DNA from: a filamentous cyanobacterium ESFC-1
GTDB taxonomy: Bacteria > Cyanobacteriota > Cyanobacteriia > Cyanobacteriales > Spirulinaceae
Length of the DNA: 64,000 nt
NCBI GenBank assembly: GCA_000380225.1
Contig: KB904821.1
Span: 4,714,640 to 4,778,639, forward strand
Direction: 5' to 3'
Shown: positions 1-9,535 of the stretch, in pieces
Layout: each line of letters opens with the position of its first letter
Position numbering within the stretch: the stretch's first letter is position 1
Made by a program: the position numbers and the translations under genes
The notes under the pieces: generated by a model
What the model saw: only the letters and a program-made list of their open reading frames with translations
Database searches by the model: none
Told to the model about the DNA's origin: nothing

Positions 1-122
1 AAAACTATTAATTGTAAATTGTTAATTGTTAATTGTTAATTGTTAATTGTTAATTGTTAATTGTTAATTGTTAATTGTTAATTGTTAATTGTTAATTGTT
101 AATTGTAAATTGTTAATTATTA
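1..122. repeat. Heptamer tandem array, TTAATTG class
   Basis: A nearly perfect 7-bp period (TTAATTG/TTAATTGT phase) runs from the window edge to just before the first start codon. Two units carry a TAAATTG variant. This is the short tandemly repeated repetitive (STRR) type known from cyanobacteria. The array ends only a few bases before the ATG at 126, so it probably forms the leader or promoter-proximal region of that gene. The upstream end is outside the window. Confidence 0.93.
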
Positions 123-125
123 ATT

Positions 126-695
126 ATGCTCAAATACATCGCGATCGCCCTTTTAATTGCATCCCCCGCACAAGCCCTCCCCGGAGAAAGTACCGAACAA
201 GTTTTATCCTGGATACAAGCCCACCCCGTCCTCAGACCCGAAGCGGGGGAAACCACCATTGTCCGCAAAAGGGACACCCCGGCCATGCGCTTTACCTTCC
301 AAGCGTCGGTATTGCCCCCAGGACGCATTACCGTCCCTAGCAATCGGGGTGAAATTCGCAGCGAACACTTTAGCGTCTACGACCAAATTAACGGTGTCCC
401 TCCGGTACTTCTAGAGGAATACTTGCGGGACATTTACGGCCTCGATATTTTCCAAGATTATCAACTGGCCCAAACCATTTTCGCGTATCCCAACCCGGAA
501 ACCATTGAACTCTCCCGTCGTCTCGACCAACCGGGACTCGCGGATCAATACGGGGAACTTCGCACCGGGAAACGCTTTGCTTATTGGCTAGAAGTGGCAT
601 ATACTCCCGAAGGAAACCCGATTAGCGGTCGTATGACCATTTTTCTCAAGGAAGATGTGGAAAAGCTCTTGATTGAGTTGCGCGATCGCGTTTAA
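126..695 (+). CDS. Secreted hypothetical protein
   Basis: This 189-aa protein is of unknown function. It starts with a short hydrophobic stretch ending in the motif SPAQA at residues 13-17, which looks like a signal peptide with a type I signal peptidase site. The mature part is polar, without membrane segments or cysteines, so it is probably periplasmic or exported. It has no motif I can assign to a family. The ATG directly follows a heptamer array, and no clear Shine-Dalgarno sequence is visible. It stands alone on its strand; the next gene begins about 460 bp downstream. Confidence 0.75.
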   Translation: MLKYIAIALLIASPAQALPGESTEQVLSWIQAHPVLRPEAGETTIVRKRDTPAMRFTFQASVLPPGRITVPSNRGEIRSEHFSVYDQINGVPPVLLEEYLRDIYGLDIFQDYQLAQTIFAYPNPETIELSRRLDQPGLADQYGELRTGKRFAYWLEVAYTPEGNPISGRMTIFLKEDVEKLLIELRDRV

Positions 696-781
696 ATTTA
701 CTAATAATGATGCGATCGCCTGCTTTCTCTTTTTTTCGGATTGCTATATTTAGATCAAATCCGTTTGTTGAGTGGGGATTA

Positions 782-848
782 AGAACCCCGGTTTCTAGCT
801 TGAAATTTTAACTTGACTGTGTAAGCAGGTTCCCAAACCAGGAGTTCT
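782..848. repeat. Degenerate copy of the 65-bp AGAACCCCGGTTTC palindromic element (inverted orientation)
   Basis: The left arm AGAACCCCGGTTTC is intact and the right arm is eroded. Read on the other strand, the interior matches that of the intact copy at 15931-15995 (the stretch around GCTTACACAGTCAAGTT). It lies in the gap between the first two genes, where I see no complete ORF. Confidence 0.6.
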
Positions 849-955
849 CAAACAGGGGTGATTTTTTCGGATTTGATATTATTCAAGGATTAGTTAGCTT
901 TAGCCTTCTTTTTCAAGCGATAGAAACAAAAAGCCAATATAACCGCCAAACTTAG

Positions 956-1159
956 ACGAAATTCTCCATTTTTCCTCTCACAGATTTTGAGGAATTGGTT
1001 AATCATATTCATGCAGGCATAGTTCTTTTGGATGAAAATGCCAATATTCTCGCTTGTTATCAATTAGCCATCAAACTCTTCAATCTGGAGACAGATGAAG
1101 CCCCATAAACCTTTAGTTTAAACTGGCTTATAGTTCGAGAAATTGGCAAACCCCTATCG
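956..1159 (+). pseudogene. 5' part of the hybrid kinase's first PAS domain, cut by an in-frame TAA
   Basis: This stretch is in the same frame as the kinase at 1160 and translates as a PAS domain start (a DFEELVNHIHAGIVLLDENA-like segment at 983-1042). A TAA stop at 1106-1108 follows, and then in-frame residues matching the usual FVRE-G-P-L segment lead straight into the kinase. No ATG or GTG start is visible between the upstream stop at 953 and the TAA. The simplest reading is a decayed 5' end of a longer ancestral kinase, with translation now starting internally. A sequencing error at the stop is an alternative, but the missing start argues for real decay. Confidence 0.7.
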
Positions 1160-3817
1160 ATGCAAGATTTACCCATACAGCAAGCTGAGAGGAAAGCACA
1201 AACCGTTTATAACGTCACAATTGGCGTAAATAATCGTGAACCCAGCGCTTCCCGACGATGGCTTAAGGTAGGTACAGAATCCTCTTTTAAAAAAGATAAA
1301 ACCATCGATCGCGTTGTTTGTACCTGTAGCGATATTACCCGCCAAAAAGAAGCAGAAATCGCTCGTCGCCAAAGCGAGGAACGGTTTACCCTGGCCGTGG
1401 AAGGGGTTAATGATGGGATATGGGATTGGGACTTGCAAACCGGTAACGCCTATTACTCGCCCTGCTGGAAAACGATGTTGGGTTATAAACCCGAAGAATT
1501 GCGCGATCGCATCGAAGTTTTTGCCGAACTACTGCACCCTGACGAGCGCGAAGGGGTCTTAGATACCATAGACACTTATATCGCGGGTCGTTCATCTTCT
1601 TTAGAAATCGAATTTAGAGCCTTACACAAAGACGGTCAATGGCGTTGGTTATTGTGTCGAGGGATGGTATTGCGAAACGAAAATCAACAGCCCTTACGCT
1701 TAGTGGGTTCGCAAACTGATATTACCCAACGTAAAAAAGCAGAAATAGCGATTCAAGAGAACATGGAACGAGAACGCACCATTGCGCGGGTAATTCAGAG
1801 GATGAGGGCTTCTCTCGACCTCAAAACCATCTTTAACGATACCGCCGAAGAACTACGAGATGCCTTAGATTGCGATCGCATCTTGATGTATCGCTTTAAT
1901 CCCGATTGGAGTGGTGTTTTTGTGGCCGAAGCCACGACCCCCGAATGGCAACCGATACTCGACAAACAAATCCGCGATCGCTACCTCCAACAAACCGCCG
2001 TTTCTCAATACGACTGTCAAACCCTTGAACTCAAAAGCGATGAATGCTTTGTGTCTGATACCTTTTTACAAAGCAACAAAGGAAATATTCGTCGCCACGG
2101 TAAAAGCTATCGCTGCGTCAATGATGTCTTTAAAGCCGACTTTGACGAATGTTACCTCGAATTACTCAAACGCTTACAAGCCCAAGCCTATATTATCGTG
2201 CCAATTTTCTGCGGTAACAAACTGTGGGGCCTACTCGCGGCTTATCAAAACGCCAGTCCTCGTTATTGGAAAGATGCCGAAATCAAAATTTTAACCCAAG
2301 TGGGGTCACAACTAGGAGTTGCAGTGCAACAAGCCGAATTATTCGCCCAAACCCAACAACAAGCCATCGAACTCAAACAAGCCAAAGAAAAAGCCGATGC
2401 GGCCAACCAAGCCAAAAGCGAATTTTTAGCCAATATGAGCCACGAACTTCGCACCCCCCTCAATGCGATTCTCGGCTTTAGCCAACTGATGCAATGCGAT
2501 CGCACCTTATCGCAGGATAACCTGCGCCATCTCGATATTGTCAACCGCAGTGGCGAACATCTTTTAAGCTTGATTAACGATGTGCTTACCATGTCGAAAA
2601 TTGAAGCCGGACGTATTGCCTTATCTCCCGAACGCTGCGACCTCTACAACTTACTCGACAGCCTCGAACAAATGCTGCGGCTCAAAGCCGAATCCAAACA
2701 ACTGCGGTTAAACTTTACGATCTCACCCCAAGTCCCGCAATTCATCCGCATCGACCAAAGCAAACTGCGCCAAATTTTGATTAATCTATTAAGCAACGCT
2801 CTTAAATTTACCGAAACGGGAGAAGTTAGCCTCAAAGTCGGTTACAACCCAGCGACCCCATCCCCTCAACTCACCTTCGCTGTCCAAGACACCGGCCCCG
2901 GTATTGCCCCCGAAGAACAAGAAATCTTGTTTCAACCCTTTACCCAAACCCAATTAGGGGTAGAATCGAGCGAAGGAACGGGGTTAGGTCTACCGATCGG
3001 CCAAAAATTTGCCCGCTTGCTCGGCGGTGAAATTCAACTTGAGTCGGTTTTGGGTCAAGGTAGCACCTTTACTGTTACCTTACCCGTCGAAGTTTTGAAA
3101 CCCTCAACCGCATCACCGCCAAAACCCTCTCAGTCCTCAGTGCCTTCCTTAACGCCGACCCCCAAAGGCGATCGCATTTTAATTGTCGAAGACCGAGCCA
3201 CCAATCGTTTGTTATTAGTAGAATTGCTCAACTCGTTAGGATTTGAAACTTGCGAAGCCACCAACGGCAGCGAGGCCGTTACCCTCTGGGAAACATGGCA
3301 GCCCCACATCATTTTGATGGATATGCAAATGCCCGTGATGGATGGTTGCGAAGCCACCCGGCGCATCAAAGCCAATCCTCGCAGTCAAAACACCATTATT
3401 ATCGCCCTCACGGCCAATGTTTTTGAACAACAACGGCAAGAAATTTTTAAAGCCGGGTGCGATGACTTTTTGTGTAAACCTTTGCAAACTAAAGCCTTGT
3501 TTGAGGTGCTGCACCACTACTCAGGAACAACCGAGCCGCCCCAACCCTCCCCAGATGCCTCAGACTCAACAAAATCAACCCCTGCCGATTCCTACGACCT
3601 CGAAAATCTCGATGAGGTGCGATCGCAACTGCAAACCCTGCCGGAAACTTGGGTAAAACAACTCGAACACGCGGCGGCTCAATGCAGCGAACGCTTCATT
3701 CATCAACTGTTAACCGAGTTACCCCCCGACCAAGCTTCCCTCGCTGCAATCCTTCGTAACCTCACAGAAGACTTCCGATTTGATATCGTAATGGAAATGG
3801 CTAAACTTAATTCCTAG
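1160..3817 (+). CDS. Hybrid sensor histidine kinase (PAS-GAF-HisKA-HATPase-REC)
   Basis: The 885-aa protein is a cytoplasmic hybrid histidine kinase with no membrane segments. Domains in order: the C-terminal half of a PAS domain (residues 1-65), a full PAS/PAC (about 70-195), a GAF (about 200-400), HisKA with the phospho-acceptor His428 in SHELRTPLN, HATPase with a GTGLGLPIG G-box, and a receiver (about 670-790) with phospho-Asp721 in LMDMQMP. A 90-residue tail follows the receiver. The start at 1160 lies inside the ancestral first PAS domain because of the upstream TAA. The gene is 26 bp upstream of a REC-GGDEF-EAL gene on the same strand, so the pair probably forms an operon linking a stimulus to c-di-GMP. 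The signal sensed is unknown. Confidence 0.9.
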   Translation: MQDLPIQQAERKAQTVYNVTIGVNNREPSASRRWLKVGTESSFKKDKTIDRVVCTCSDITRQKEAEIARRQSEERFTLAVEGVNDGIWDWDLQTGNAYYSPCWKTMLGYKPEELRDRIEVFAELLHPDEREGVLDTIDTYIAGRSSSLEIEFRALHKDGQWRWLLCRGMVLRNENQQPLRLVGSQTDITQRKKAEIAIQENMERERTIARVIQRMRASLDLKTIFNDTAEELRDALDCDRILMYRFNPDWSGVFVAEATTPEWQPILDKQIRDRYLQQTAVSQYDCQTLELKSDECFVSDTFLQSNKGNIRRHGKSYRCVNDVFKADFDECYLELLKRLQAQAYIIVPIFCGNKLWGLLAAYQNASPRYWKDAEIKILTQVGSQLGVAVQQAELFAQTQQQAIELKQAKEKADAANQAKSEFLANMSHELRTPLNAILGFSQLMQCDRTLSQDNLRHLDIVNRSGEHLLSLINDVLTMSKIEAGRIALSPERCDLYNLLDSLEQMLRLKAESKQLRLNFTISPQVPQFIRIDQSKLRQILINLLSNALKFTETGEVSLKVGYNPATPSPQLTFAVQDTGPGIAPEEQEILFQPFTQTQLGVESSEGTGLGLPIGQKFARLLGGEIQLESVLGQGSTFTVTLPVEVLKPSTASPPKPSQSSVPSLTPTPKGDRILIVEDRATNRLLLVELLNSLGFETCEATNGSEAVTLWETWQPHIILMDMQMPVMDGCEATRRIKANPRSQNTIIIALTANVFEQQRQEIFKAGCDDFLCKPLQTKALFEVLHHYSGTTEPPQPSPDASDSTKSTPADSYDLENLDEVRSQLQTLPETWVKQLEHAAAQCSERFIHQLLTELPPDQASLAAILRNLTEDFRFDIVMEMAKLNS

Positions 3818-3843
3818 AACCTCCTTGAGGTGGACTGCCTTCC

Positions 3844-5649
3844 ATGTCATCTGAGAATTTACCAGGAAATGAAAATAACTTGGCAGGAGATATCCTGATT
3901 GTGGACGATACTCCTGTCAATCTACGACTACTATCGAATATGCTTCTCGGTCATGGCTACAATGTCCGGCAAGCGATCAACGGCAAAATGGCCTTGATGG
4001 CGGTGGGAGTGGTTCCCCCAGATTTGATTTTGCTCGATATTATGATGCCCGACCTCAATGGCTATGAAGTCTGTAAAGCCTTGAAAGCCGATCCCAAAAC
4101 CGCTTCAATTCCCGTTATTTTTTTGAGTGCGCTCAATGAAGTTTTTGATAAGGTTAAAGCTTTTGAAGTGGGGGGAGTCGATTACATTCCCAAACCGTTC
4201 CAGTTTGAAGAAGTTTTGGTGCGGGTGAAAAATCATCTTGCTCTCCGGGATGCCCATTTACAAATCTGTCAACTCAACGAAGACCTAGAGCAACGGGTTT
4301 ACCAACGCACCCAACAGTTAGAAACGGTCAACATTGAACTGCGAAAATTAGCGCTGCACGATAGTTTAACCGGATTGCCCAATCGGGTTTTGTTACAAGA
4401 GCGACTGAATGAATTATTGCAGCCCGAACGATGTGCGTCTACGCCGAAGTTTGGCGTACTGTTTCTCGATTGCGATCGCTTTCGGGTGGTGAATAATTCC
4501 CTTTCCCATTTAGCCGGGGATGAGTTGTTAGTGGCCTTAGCTCGACGATTAGAGCAATGTCTTCGGCCTGGAGATACTTTGGCCCGGTGGGGGGGCGATG
4601 AATTTGTCATTTTAATGCCCGATATTGCCAAGATTCAAGACGCGATCGCGGTAGTCCATAATATTTTTAAATCCCTGGATTCCCCCTTTACGATTCGACG
4701 ACGAGAAATTTTCCTCAATGCCAGTATTGGTATTGTCATAGGGGATGAAACTTATCAATATCCCGAAGATTTAGTTCGAGATGCCGACACCGCCATGTAT
4801 CGGGCAAAAGCCCTGGGGAAAGGACAATATTACATTTTTGAACCCAAAATGCACCAAGTAATGGTGCAACGGCTACAACTTGAAACCGATCTGCAACACG
4901 CGATCGCCCAAAATCTCATTGTGCCTTTTTATCAGCCCATTGTCAGCCTCGACACCGGGAAAATCATTGGTTTTGAAGCCCTCGCTCGTTGGATCGACCC
5001 CCAAAAAGGTTTTATTTCTCCAGGGATGTTTATTCCCCTGGCAGAAGAAACGGGAATTATTAATCTGATTGGTCGCGCCATTTTAAAACAAGCCTGTGAA
5101 GACTTAGCCACCTTACAACGCCAAGGCATTGCCGACGAAACTCTCAACGTCAGCGTCAATTTATCCACCCTTCAGTTTGCCCAACCGGATTTAGTGCATC
5201 AAATCGATGACATTCTCGCTCAAACCCAATTGTCGCCCCACTGTTTGAAACTGGAAATCACCGAAAGCGCGATTATGGAAAACTCCGAATCGGCATCGCT
5301 GATGCTCCAACAATTTCGCGATCGCGCCATTCAACTCAGTATCGATGACTTTGGTACCGGCTATTCTTCCTTGAGTTATCTGCACTCCTTTCCCGTAGAT
5401 AGCCTTAAAATCGATCGTTCCTTCGTTGATGGCTTAGATGGTACGCCCCAGAGTTCCGGCTTGATCCCGGCGATTTTAAGCATCGCTCGCGAAATGAAAA
5501 TGAGCGCGATCGCCGAAGGCATCGAAACCCCCCAACAACTCGAACAACTCCGCCGCCTCAACTGCGCCTACGGCCAAGGTTATTACTTTGCCAAACCCCT
5601 CCCCGCCGAAGCCGCCGCCGAGCTTCTCGCAAGTCAGCCGCGATGGTGA
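3844..5649 (+). CDS. Response regulator with GGDEF and EAL domains (c-di-GMP turnover)
   Basis: The 601-aa protein has an N-terminal receiver (about 15-130, with LLDIMMPDLNG around the phospho-Asp), a short coiled-coil linker, a GGDEF domain with the intact motif at residues 250-254, and an EAL domain with the intact motif at 378-380. Other EAL active-site blocks are present (NVS, the ITES-type metal-ligand segment, IDDFGTGYSSL and LKIDRSFV), so both diguanylate cyclase and phosphodiesterase activities are possible. It follows the hybrid kinase by 26 bp and is the likely output partner of that kinase. Which activity dominates cannot be told from sequence. Confidence 0.92.
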   Translation: MSSENLPGNENNLAGDILIVDDTPVNLRLLSNMLLGHGYNVRQAINGKMALMAVGVVPPDLILLDIMMPDLNGYEVCKALKADPKTASIPVIFLSALNEVFDKVKAFEVGGVDYIPKPFQFEEVLVRVKNHLALRDAHLQICQLNEDLEQRVYQRTQQLETVNIELRKLALHDSLTGLPNRVLLQERLNELLQPERCASTPKFGVLFLDCDRFRVVNNSLSHLAGDELLVALARRLEQCLRPGDTLARWGGDEFVILMPDIAKIQDAIAVVHNIFKSLDSPFTIRRREIFLNASIGIVIGDETYQYPEDLVRDADTAMYRAKALGKGQYYIFEPKMHQVMVQRLQLETDLQHAIAQNLIVPFYQPIVSLDTGKIIGFEALARWIDPQKGFISPGMFIPLAEETGIINLIGRAILKQACEDLATLQRQGIADETLNVSVNLSTLQFAQPDLVHQIDDILAQTQLSPHCLKLEITESAIMENSESASLMLQQFRDRAIQLSIDDFGTGYSSLSYLHSFPVDSLKIDRSFVDGLDGTPQSSGLIPAILSIAREMKMSAIAEGIETPQQLEQLRRLNCAYGQGYYFAKPLPAEAAAELLASQPRW

Positions 5650-5735
5650 TTTTCAGTCATCAGTTATCAGTTATCAGCCTAATCAGGGGCAATCGGCAAT
5701 CGGCAATCGGCAGTCGGGGGGGAGGTGGGATGCAA

Positions 5736-5858
5736 GCCCCTCCAAAGGGGGTCAGAAACTTCTTGCTAGAGGGTAGACTCTATAAAAAGGCTCAACGCCA
5801 GACTATACTAAGGTTTCAGGCTCAAAAAGTAAAATTAACGTTTCAAAGAGAGTCATCA
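5736..5858 (-). repeat. Dispersed ~120-170 bp element, copy A
   Basis: Read on the minus strand this copy closely matches 54752-54867, including blocks such as GAAACCTTAGTATAGTCTGG and GAGCCTTTTTATAGAGTCTA. It is flanked by GGCAATC-type heptamers (5684-5720), as in the other copies. Its outer end, which forms a stem elsewhere, is diverged here. No ORF is conserved among copies. Confidence 0.85.
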
Positions 5859-5945
5859 GCATCTAAGGGGAACGTTTTTCCAATGATTGACTGGTTTTCT
5901 GTTGTTTGTTGTTTGTTGTTTGTTTTTCACTTTGGATGGGATGGA

Positions 5946-6061
5946 TTTTCCCCAGAAAGACGGTCAGAAACTTAGCCTTGAAGTTGCCCTTAAAAATCAG
6001 CTCAAAGCTATAGATAGACTGCATTACAGCCCGAAGAAGTAAAATTAAGTTTCTGGAGAGT
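5946..6061 (-). repeat. Dispersed ~120-170 bp element, diverged copy E
   Basis: On the minus strand it begins CTCTCCAGAAACTTA and ends with TAAGTTTCTGACC followed by a TTTCTGGGG-like block. The ends can pair perfectly (CAGAAACTTA with TAAGTTTCTG), while the interior is strongly diverged from the other copies. Retention of the ends with a drifting middle suggests that secondary structure or element ends are what is kept. Confidence 0.75.
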
Positions 6062-6097
6062 TTTTGGGCAATCGGCTTGTAGGGGCGCTCTTTTCCC

Positions 6098-6236
6098 CGC
6101 CCAATAACCAATAACCAATAACCAATAACCAACAACCAACAACCAATAACCAACAACCAACAACCAACAACCAATAACCAATAACCAACAACCAACAACC
6201 AACAACCAACAACCAACAACCAATAACCAACAACCA
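6098..6236. repeat. Heptamer tandem array, CCAATAA/CCAACAA class
   Basis: About 20 consecutive 7-bp units alternate between CCAATAA and CCAACAA. The array lies downstream of the aldolase gene. Translation of either strand gives only low-complexity Leu/Val/Gly/Trp/Tyr ORFs, which are artefacts. Confidence 0.95.
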
Positions 6237-6317
6237 AAAAAGGAGTAGCCCAAAAAGCTACCCCTTACGTCAAGACAATAAAGCCCAGATGAACAATATT
6301 CTCTTGTCGTTTAGAAC

Positions 6318-7397
6318 CTAGACGGAAACTTGAGACTTGGTTTTCGCCGCGAGTTCACCTTTGGCATATTTAGCCGCGTATTCGTCTAAGGTGACTTGCT
6401 TGATGCTGCTGGCATTACCCGCAGTACCGAAGCTTTGATAGCGATTCGCACAAACTTCTTTCATCATCGCAATCGAAGGCTTCATAAAGTGGCGAGGATC
6501 GAAGTTTTTCGGATCGGCTGCTGCCGCTTTACGAATTGCTGCGGTGATGGCCAAGCGGTTGTCGGTGTCGATGTTGACTTTGCGAACACCACTCTTGATT
6601 CCTTTTTGGATTTCTTCGACGGGTACGCCGTAGGTTTCAGGAATTTCGCCGCCGTATTCGTTGATGATGGCAATCAAGTCTTGGGGAACCGAAGAAGAAC
6701 CGTGCATGACCAAGTGGGTGTTGGGCAGACGGTTGTGGATTTCTTCAATGCGGCTGATGGCCAAGATTTCGCCCGTCGGTTTGCGGGTGAATTTGTAAGC
6801 GCCGTGGCTGGTGCCGATAGCAACAGCAAGGGCATCAACTTGAGTGCGTTCGACGAACTCAACCGCTTCGTCCGGGTCGGTTAAAAGTTGTTCGCGGGAT
6901 AAAGTTCCTTCAAAGCCGTGGCCGTCTTCTTTATCGCCTTTTCCGGTTTCGAGAGAACCCAAGCAACCGAGTTCACCTTCGACGCTAACGCCAATGGAGT
7001 GAGCGACTTTGACGACTTCGGCGGTGACAGCTACGTTGTAGTCGAAGCTGGCGGGGCTTTTTGCGTCTTCTTCTAAAGAACCATCCATCATGACGCTAGT
7101 GAAGCCATGTCGCATGGCGGTGTAGCAAGTCGAGGGAGCATTGCCGTGGTCTTGGTGCATGGCAATGGGAATATGAGGATAGGTTTCAACTGCGGCTTGA
7201 ATCAAGTTGCGTAAGAAGATTTCACCCGCATATTTACGAGCGCCGCGAGAAGCCTGTAGAATCACGGGGCTATTGGATTCATCCGCCGCCTGCATGATGG
7301 CCAGGATTTGCTCCATGTTGTTGACGTTGTACGCCGGAATCCCGTAATCATTCTCAGCCGCGTGATCTAAAAGCAGCCGCATAGGTACGAGCGCCAT
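6318..7397 (-). CDS. fba: Fructose-bisphosphate aldolase, class II
   Basis: The 359-aa enzyme cleaves or forms fructose 1,6-bisphosphate (and sedoheptulose 1,7-bisphosphate in the Calvin cycle) in the cytosol with a divalent metal. Class II features are clear: [11 protein letters not shown] with zinc-ligand His and catalytic Asp, a metal-binding VEGELG segment, MHGSSS and the phosphate-binding VNIDTDNR. Length is that of the Calvin-cycle CbbA-type enzymes. The start has a strong ribosome-binding site, AGGAGG, about 8 bp upstream. It is transcribed alone, with a long 5' region (7398-7672) toward the tRNA gene. Confidence 0.97.
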   Translation of the reverse strand: MALVPMRLLLDHAAENDYGIPAYNVNNMEQILAIMQAADESNSPVILQASRGARKYAGEIFLRNLIQAAVETYPHIPIAMHQDHGNAPSTCYTAMRHGFTSVMMDGSLEEDAKSPASFDYNVAVTAEVVKVAHSIGVSVEGELGCLGSLETGKGDKEDGHGFEGTLSREQLLTDPDEAVEFVERTQVDALAVAIGTSHGAYKFTRKPTGEILAISRIEEIHNRLPNTHLVMHGSSSVPQDLIAIINEYGGEIPETYGVPVEEIQKGIKSGVRKVNIDTDNRLAITAAIRKAAAADPKNFDPRHFMKPSIAMMKEVCANRYQSFGTAGNASSIKQVTLDEYAAKYAKGELAAKTKSQVSV

Positions 7398-7672
7398 ATA
7401 ATATCCTCCTAATCTATATTTTTAGCGAGTCGTTTGGCAGTTATTACCAAAAAGCAATTAATCTTTTCTCAATCTTAAGATAAATTTCAACATTTTACGA
7501 AACATTTTTGCTCCTTCACAAATTTTCGGGTTTGTGGGGGGTTGGGTTAAGGTCGTGAAAGCAAGGGAAAGCGGGGTTAATTAGAAAGTATCGATTGTCA
7601 ATATTCTTTAAAAAAACTGCGGCTTTGATAACCACAGTTTAAGTTTTGCAAATATTTCATCTTCTTAATTTA

Positions 7673-7744
7673 TGGGTCGCCTGGGATTCGAACCCAGAAC
7701 CAATCGGTTAAAAGCCGAGTACTCTACCGTTGAGCTAGCGACCC
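7673..7744 (-). tRNA. tRNA-Lys (anticodon TTT)
   Basis: On the minus strand the sequence runs from GGGTCGCTAGC to GGCGACCCA. It has a full acceptor stem (GGGTCGC/GCGACCC), a D-arm, an anticodon loop CTTTTAA, and a T-arm with GGTTCGAATCC. The anticodon TTT gives lysine. The 3' CCA is not encoded, as is usual in cyanobacteria. The gene is 72 nt without an intron. Confidence 0.96.
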
Positions 7745-7843
7745 AAGTGCGTTTTTTGTTTTGACTCGCACGGTTTACTAATATAGCACAAGGCTTGGGA
7801 ATTTTGTCAAGGTTTGCGAGGGCTTTTCTTAAATTTTGGGGGA

Positions 7844-8713
7844 TTATAAGTAGCTTAAGCTGAGGGTGACATGGGTTTCACAACTTTGGCCGGGTTCGAG
7901 ATAGAGGAGGTTTTCGCCAGTGTTGAGGGCGTTGCGGGGGGCGCTCCAGGGTTCGAGACAGGCGTAGTCTTTGCCCTGTACTGTCCAAAAGACTAAAGTT
8001 GAGTAGCGATCGCAATAATTGAGAGTAATTTTAAAATTGCGGCGATGATTGCTCATGCTGGCTTGATGAGCCGCGACTGGACGCAAGGCTACATCAATTT
8101 CTTCTTGGTCAAAATCAAAAGTGCCGTCAAAGGGATGAATTTCTTGGGTGTTTTGATCTTGGCTATGGGAAGCCGGAAGATCAAATTCGAGTCGGGTTTT
8201 GTCAGCGACCCAAAAATAAGGATGTAGCCCCGTTGAAAAGGGCATGACGCGATCGCTTTGATTAATATACTCTTGACGCAGGGTGAGGTGATTGCCCTGG
8301 AGTTCGTAGGTGAAGTTGAGTTGAAACTCAAAGGGATAAACGGCTAGGGTTTTGGCATTACTGGACAAGCGCAACCGCAAGCGAGCCACCCCTTCGGTAC
8401 TACTGTCGATGACTTGCCAAGGTAAATCCCGGGCAAAACCATGTTGCTTGAGGGTGTATTCTTGATTGTCGTGGGTGTAGGTATTTCCGGGTAAGTTGCC
8501 GCAAATGGGAAACAAGATGGGAATGCCCCCCCGAATGCTCAAACTGGGGTCTGCAAACCGTTCTTCGTCAAGATACAGGATATTTTGACCTTGGATGCGC
8601 CAATGGGTGATAATGCCGCCGCGTTCGGGAACGACTTCAATGCGAGAATGGGCTTTTTGATCCGAGAGAATGTAGGTTTGATATTGCTCTTGTTTGATCG
8701 AGATCGCAAACAC
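7844..8713 (-). CDS. Aldose 1-epimerase family protein (galactose mutarotase-like)
   Basis: The 289-aa protein has the galactose-mutarotase fold signature: an N-terminal ERGG segment, RGGIPILFPICG, the conserved His in STGLHPYF, and a C-terminal LEPG segment. Family members interconvert alpha and beta anomers of hexoses or hexose 6-phosphates in the cytosol. The ORF begins with a GTG codon. The neighbours (phytol kinase upstream, tRNA downstream) do not point to a specific sugar. Substrate is not determinable from sequence. Confidence 0.88.
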   Translation of the reverse strand: MFAISIKQEQYQTYILSDQKAHSRIEVVPERGGIITHWRIQGQNILYLDEERFADPSLSIRGGIPILFPICGNLPGNTYTHDNQEYTLKQHGFARDLPWQVIDSSTEGVARLRLRLSSNAKTLAVYPFEFQLNFTYELQGNHLTLRQEYINQSDRVMPFSTGLHPYFWVADKTRLEFDLPASHSQDQNTQEIHPFDGTFDFDQEEIDVALRPVAAHQASMSNHRRNFKITLNYCDRYSTLVFWTVQGKDYACLEPWSAPRNALNTGENLLYLEPGQSCETHVTLSLSYL

Positions 8714-8779
8714 TGAATTAGCTTCCCCTGGAGCGTGATGTGGTTGTTCTTTAAAGTTCGTTTGTTGTTAAGTGGGTGG

Positions 8780-9481
8780 TTACAAGAGGAGGTGGTCGAG
8801 CCACCAGCATAACAAGGCACTCCCTAATGGTACAGAGAGGTTGTCGATACCGAGTCGAGAAAAGGTTTCTAAACTCGCGGCGGCGATCGCGACGGCGATC
8901 GCGATTAAACTATTGTGAATGAGATCGTTTTGTACGATAGTTAAAATCGCCAGGGTGACGGTAAAACTCACTAAGGCCATGGTGATTGTACCTTCCCAAC
9001 TTTTCTGGCTTCCTAAGACCGAATAACGATGGGTTCCGAAGTTTTGACCGATTAGGGCCGCGAGGCCATCTCCCCAAGCCATGACTAAAATCCCAATAGC
9101 GGCATATTGGGGTTGACCCAGGGGCCAAAAAACTCCGACTAAGACACCAATACTAAGAGCATAAAAGAATGTACCGAGGCTTTGGCGACCCACGCTGTTA
9201 ATACTGGGTAAAATTGGCAGAAAATAGGAAACAATGGCAATTAGACTGGCAATGGCTGAAGCCGCGATCGCGACCCAAGCGGGAATCCCGAACCACCACG
9301 CCAGTAAAATGACATTCCCGGTGCCAATATGTACGATTTTGCGGGTAAACTCTACCCCAATGCCACTCAAACGATTTACCGTTTCAGCCAAGAACACAAC
9401 GCCCCCTAGAAAGCTGACAACAATCGCGATCGCTAGGGGAAACGGAATTGGTGAGTCTAACCCAAAGACAGAATCAAACAA
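8780..9481 (-). CDS. Phytol/farnesol kinase-like CTP-dependent prenol kinase
   Basis: The 233-aa integral membrane protein has about six or seven hydrophobic segments. It carries the conserved [12 protein letters not shown] motif near residue 45 and [12 protein letters not shown] followed by KSWEGT, typical of the phytol kinase/dolichol kinase/CDP-diglyceride synthetase superfamily. In cyanobacteria the homologue recycles phytol from chlorophyll for tocopherol synthesis. The ORF starts with TTG; no better ATG lies nearby. It is divergent from the yidD gene 54 bp away. Confidence 0.87.
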   Translation of the reverse strand: MFDSVFGLDSPIPFPLAIAIVVSFLGGVVFLAETVNRLSGIGVEFTRKIVHIGTGNVILLAWWFGIPAWVAIAASAIASLIAIVSYFLPILPSINSVGRQSLGTFFYALSIGVLVGVFWPLGQPQYAAIGILVMAWGDGLAALIGQNFGTHRYSVLGSQKSWEGTITMALVSFTVTLAILTIVQNDLIHNSLIAIAVAIAAASLETFSRLGIDNLSVPLGSALLCWWLDHLLL

Positions 9482-9535
9482 AGATCGAAGATAATAAAGA
9501 CACAGCAGGTAACAAGTATTACTTTAGGCGATTCG

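Noticed and set aside
5863-6253. Overlapping minus-strand ORFs rich in Trp, Leu, Val and Gly
   Set aside because: They are translations of the CCAATAA/CCAACAA heptamer array; 7-bp units read in all three frames without stops.
6396-6884. A 162-aa ORF opposite the aldolase
   Set aside because: Shadow ORF in a GC-biased housekeeping gene; the aldolase is full length with a strong ribosome-binding site.
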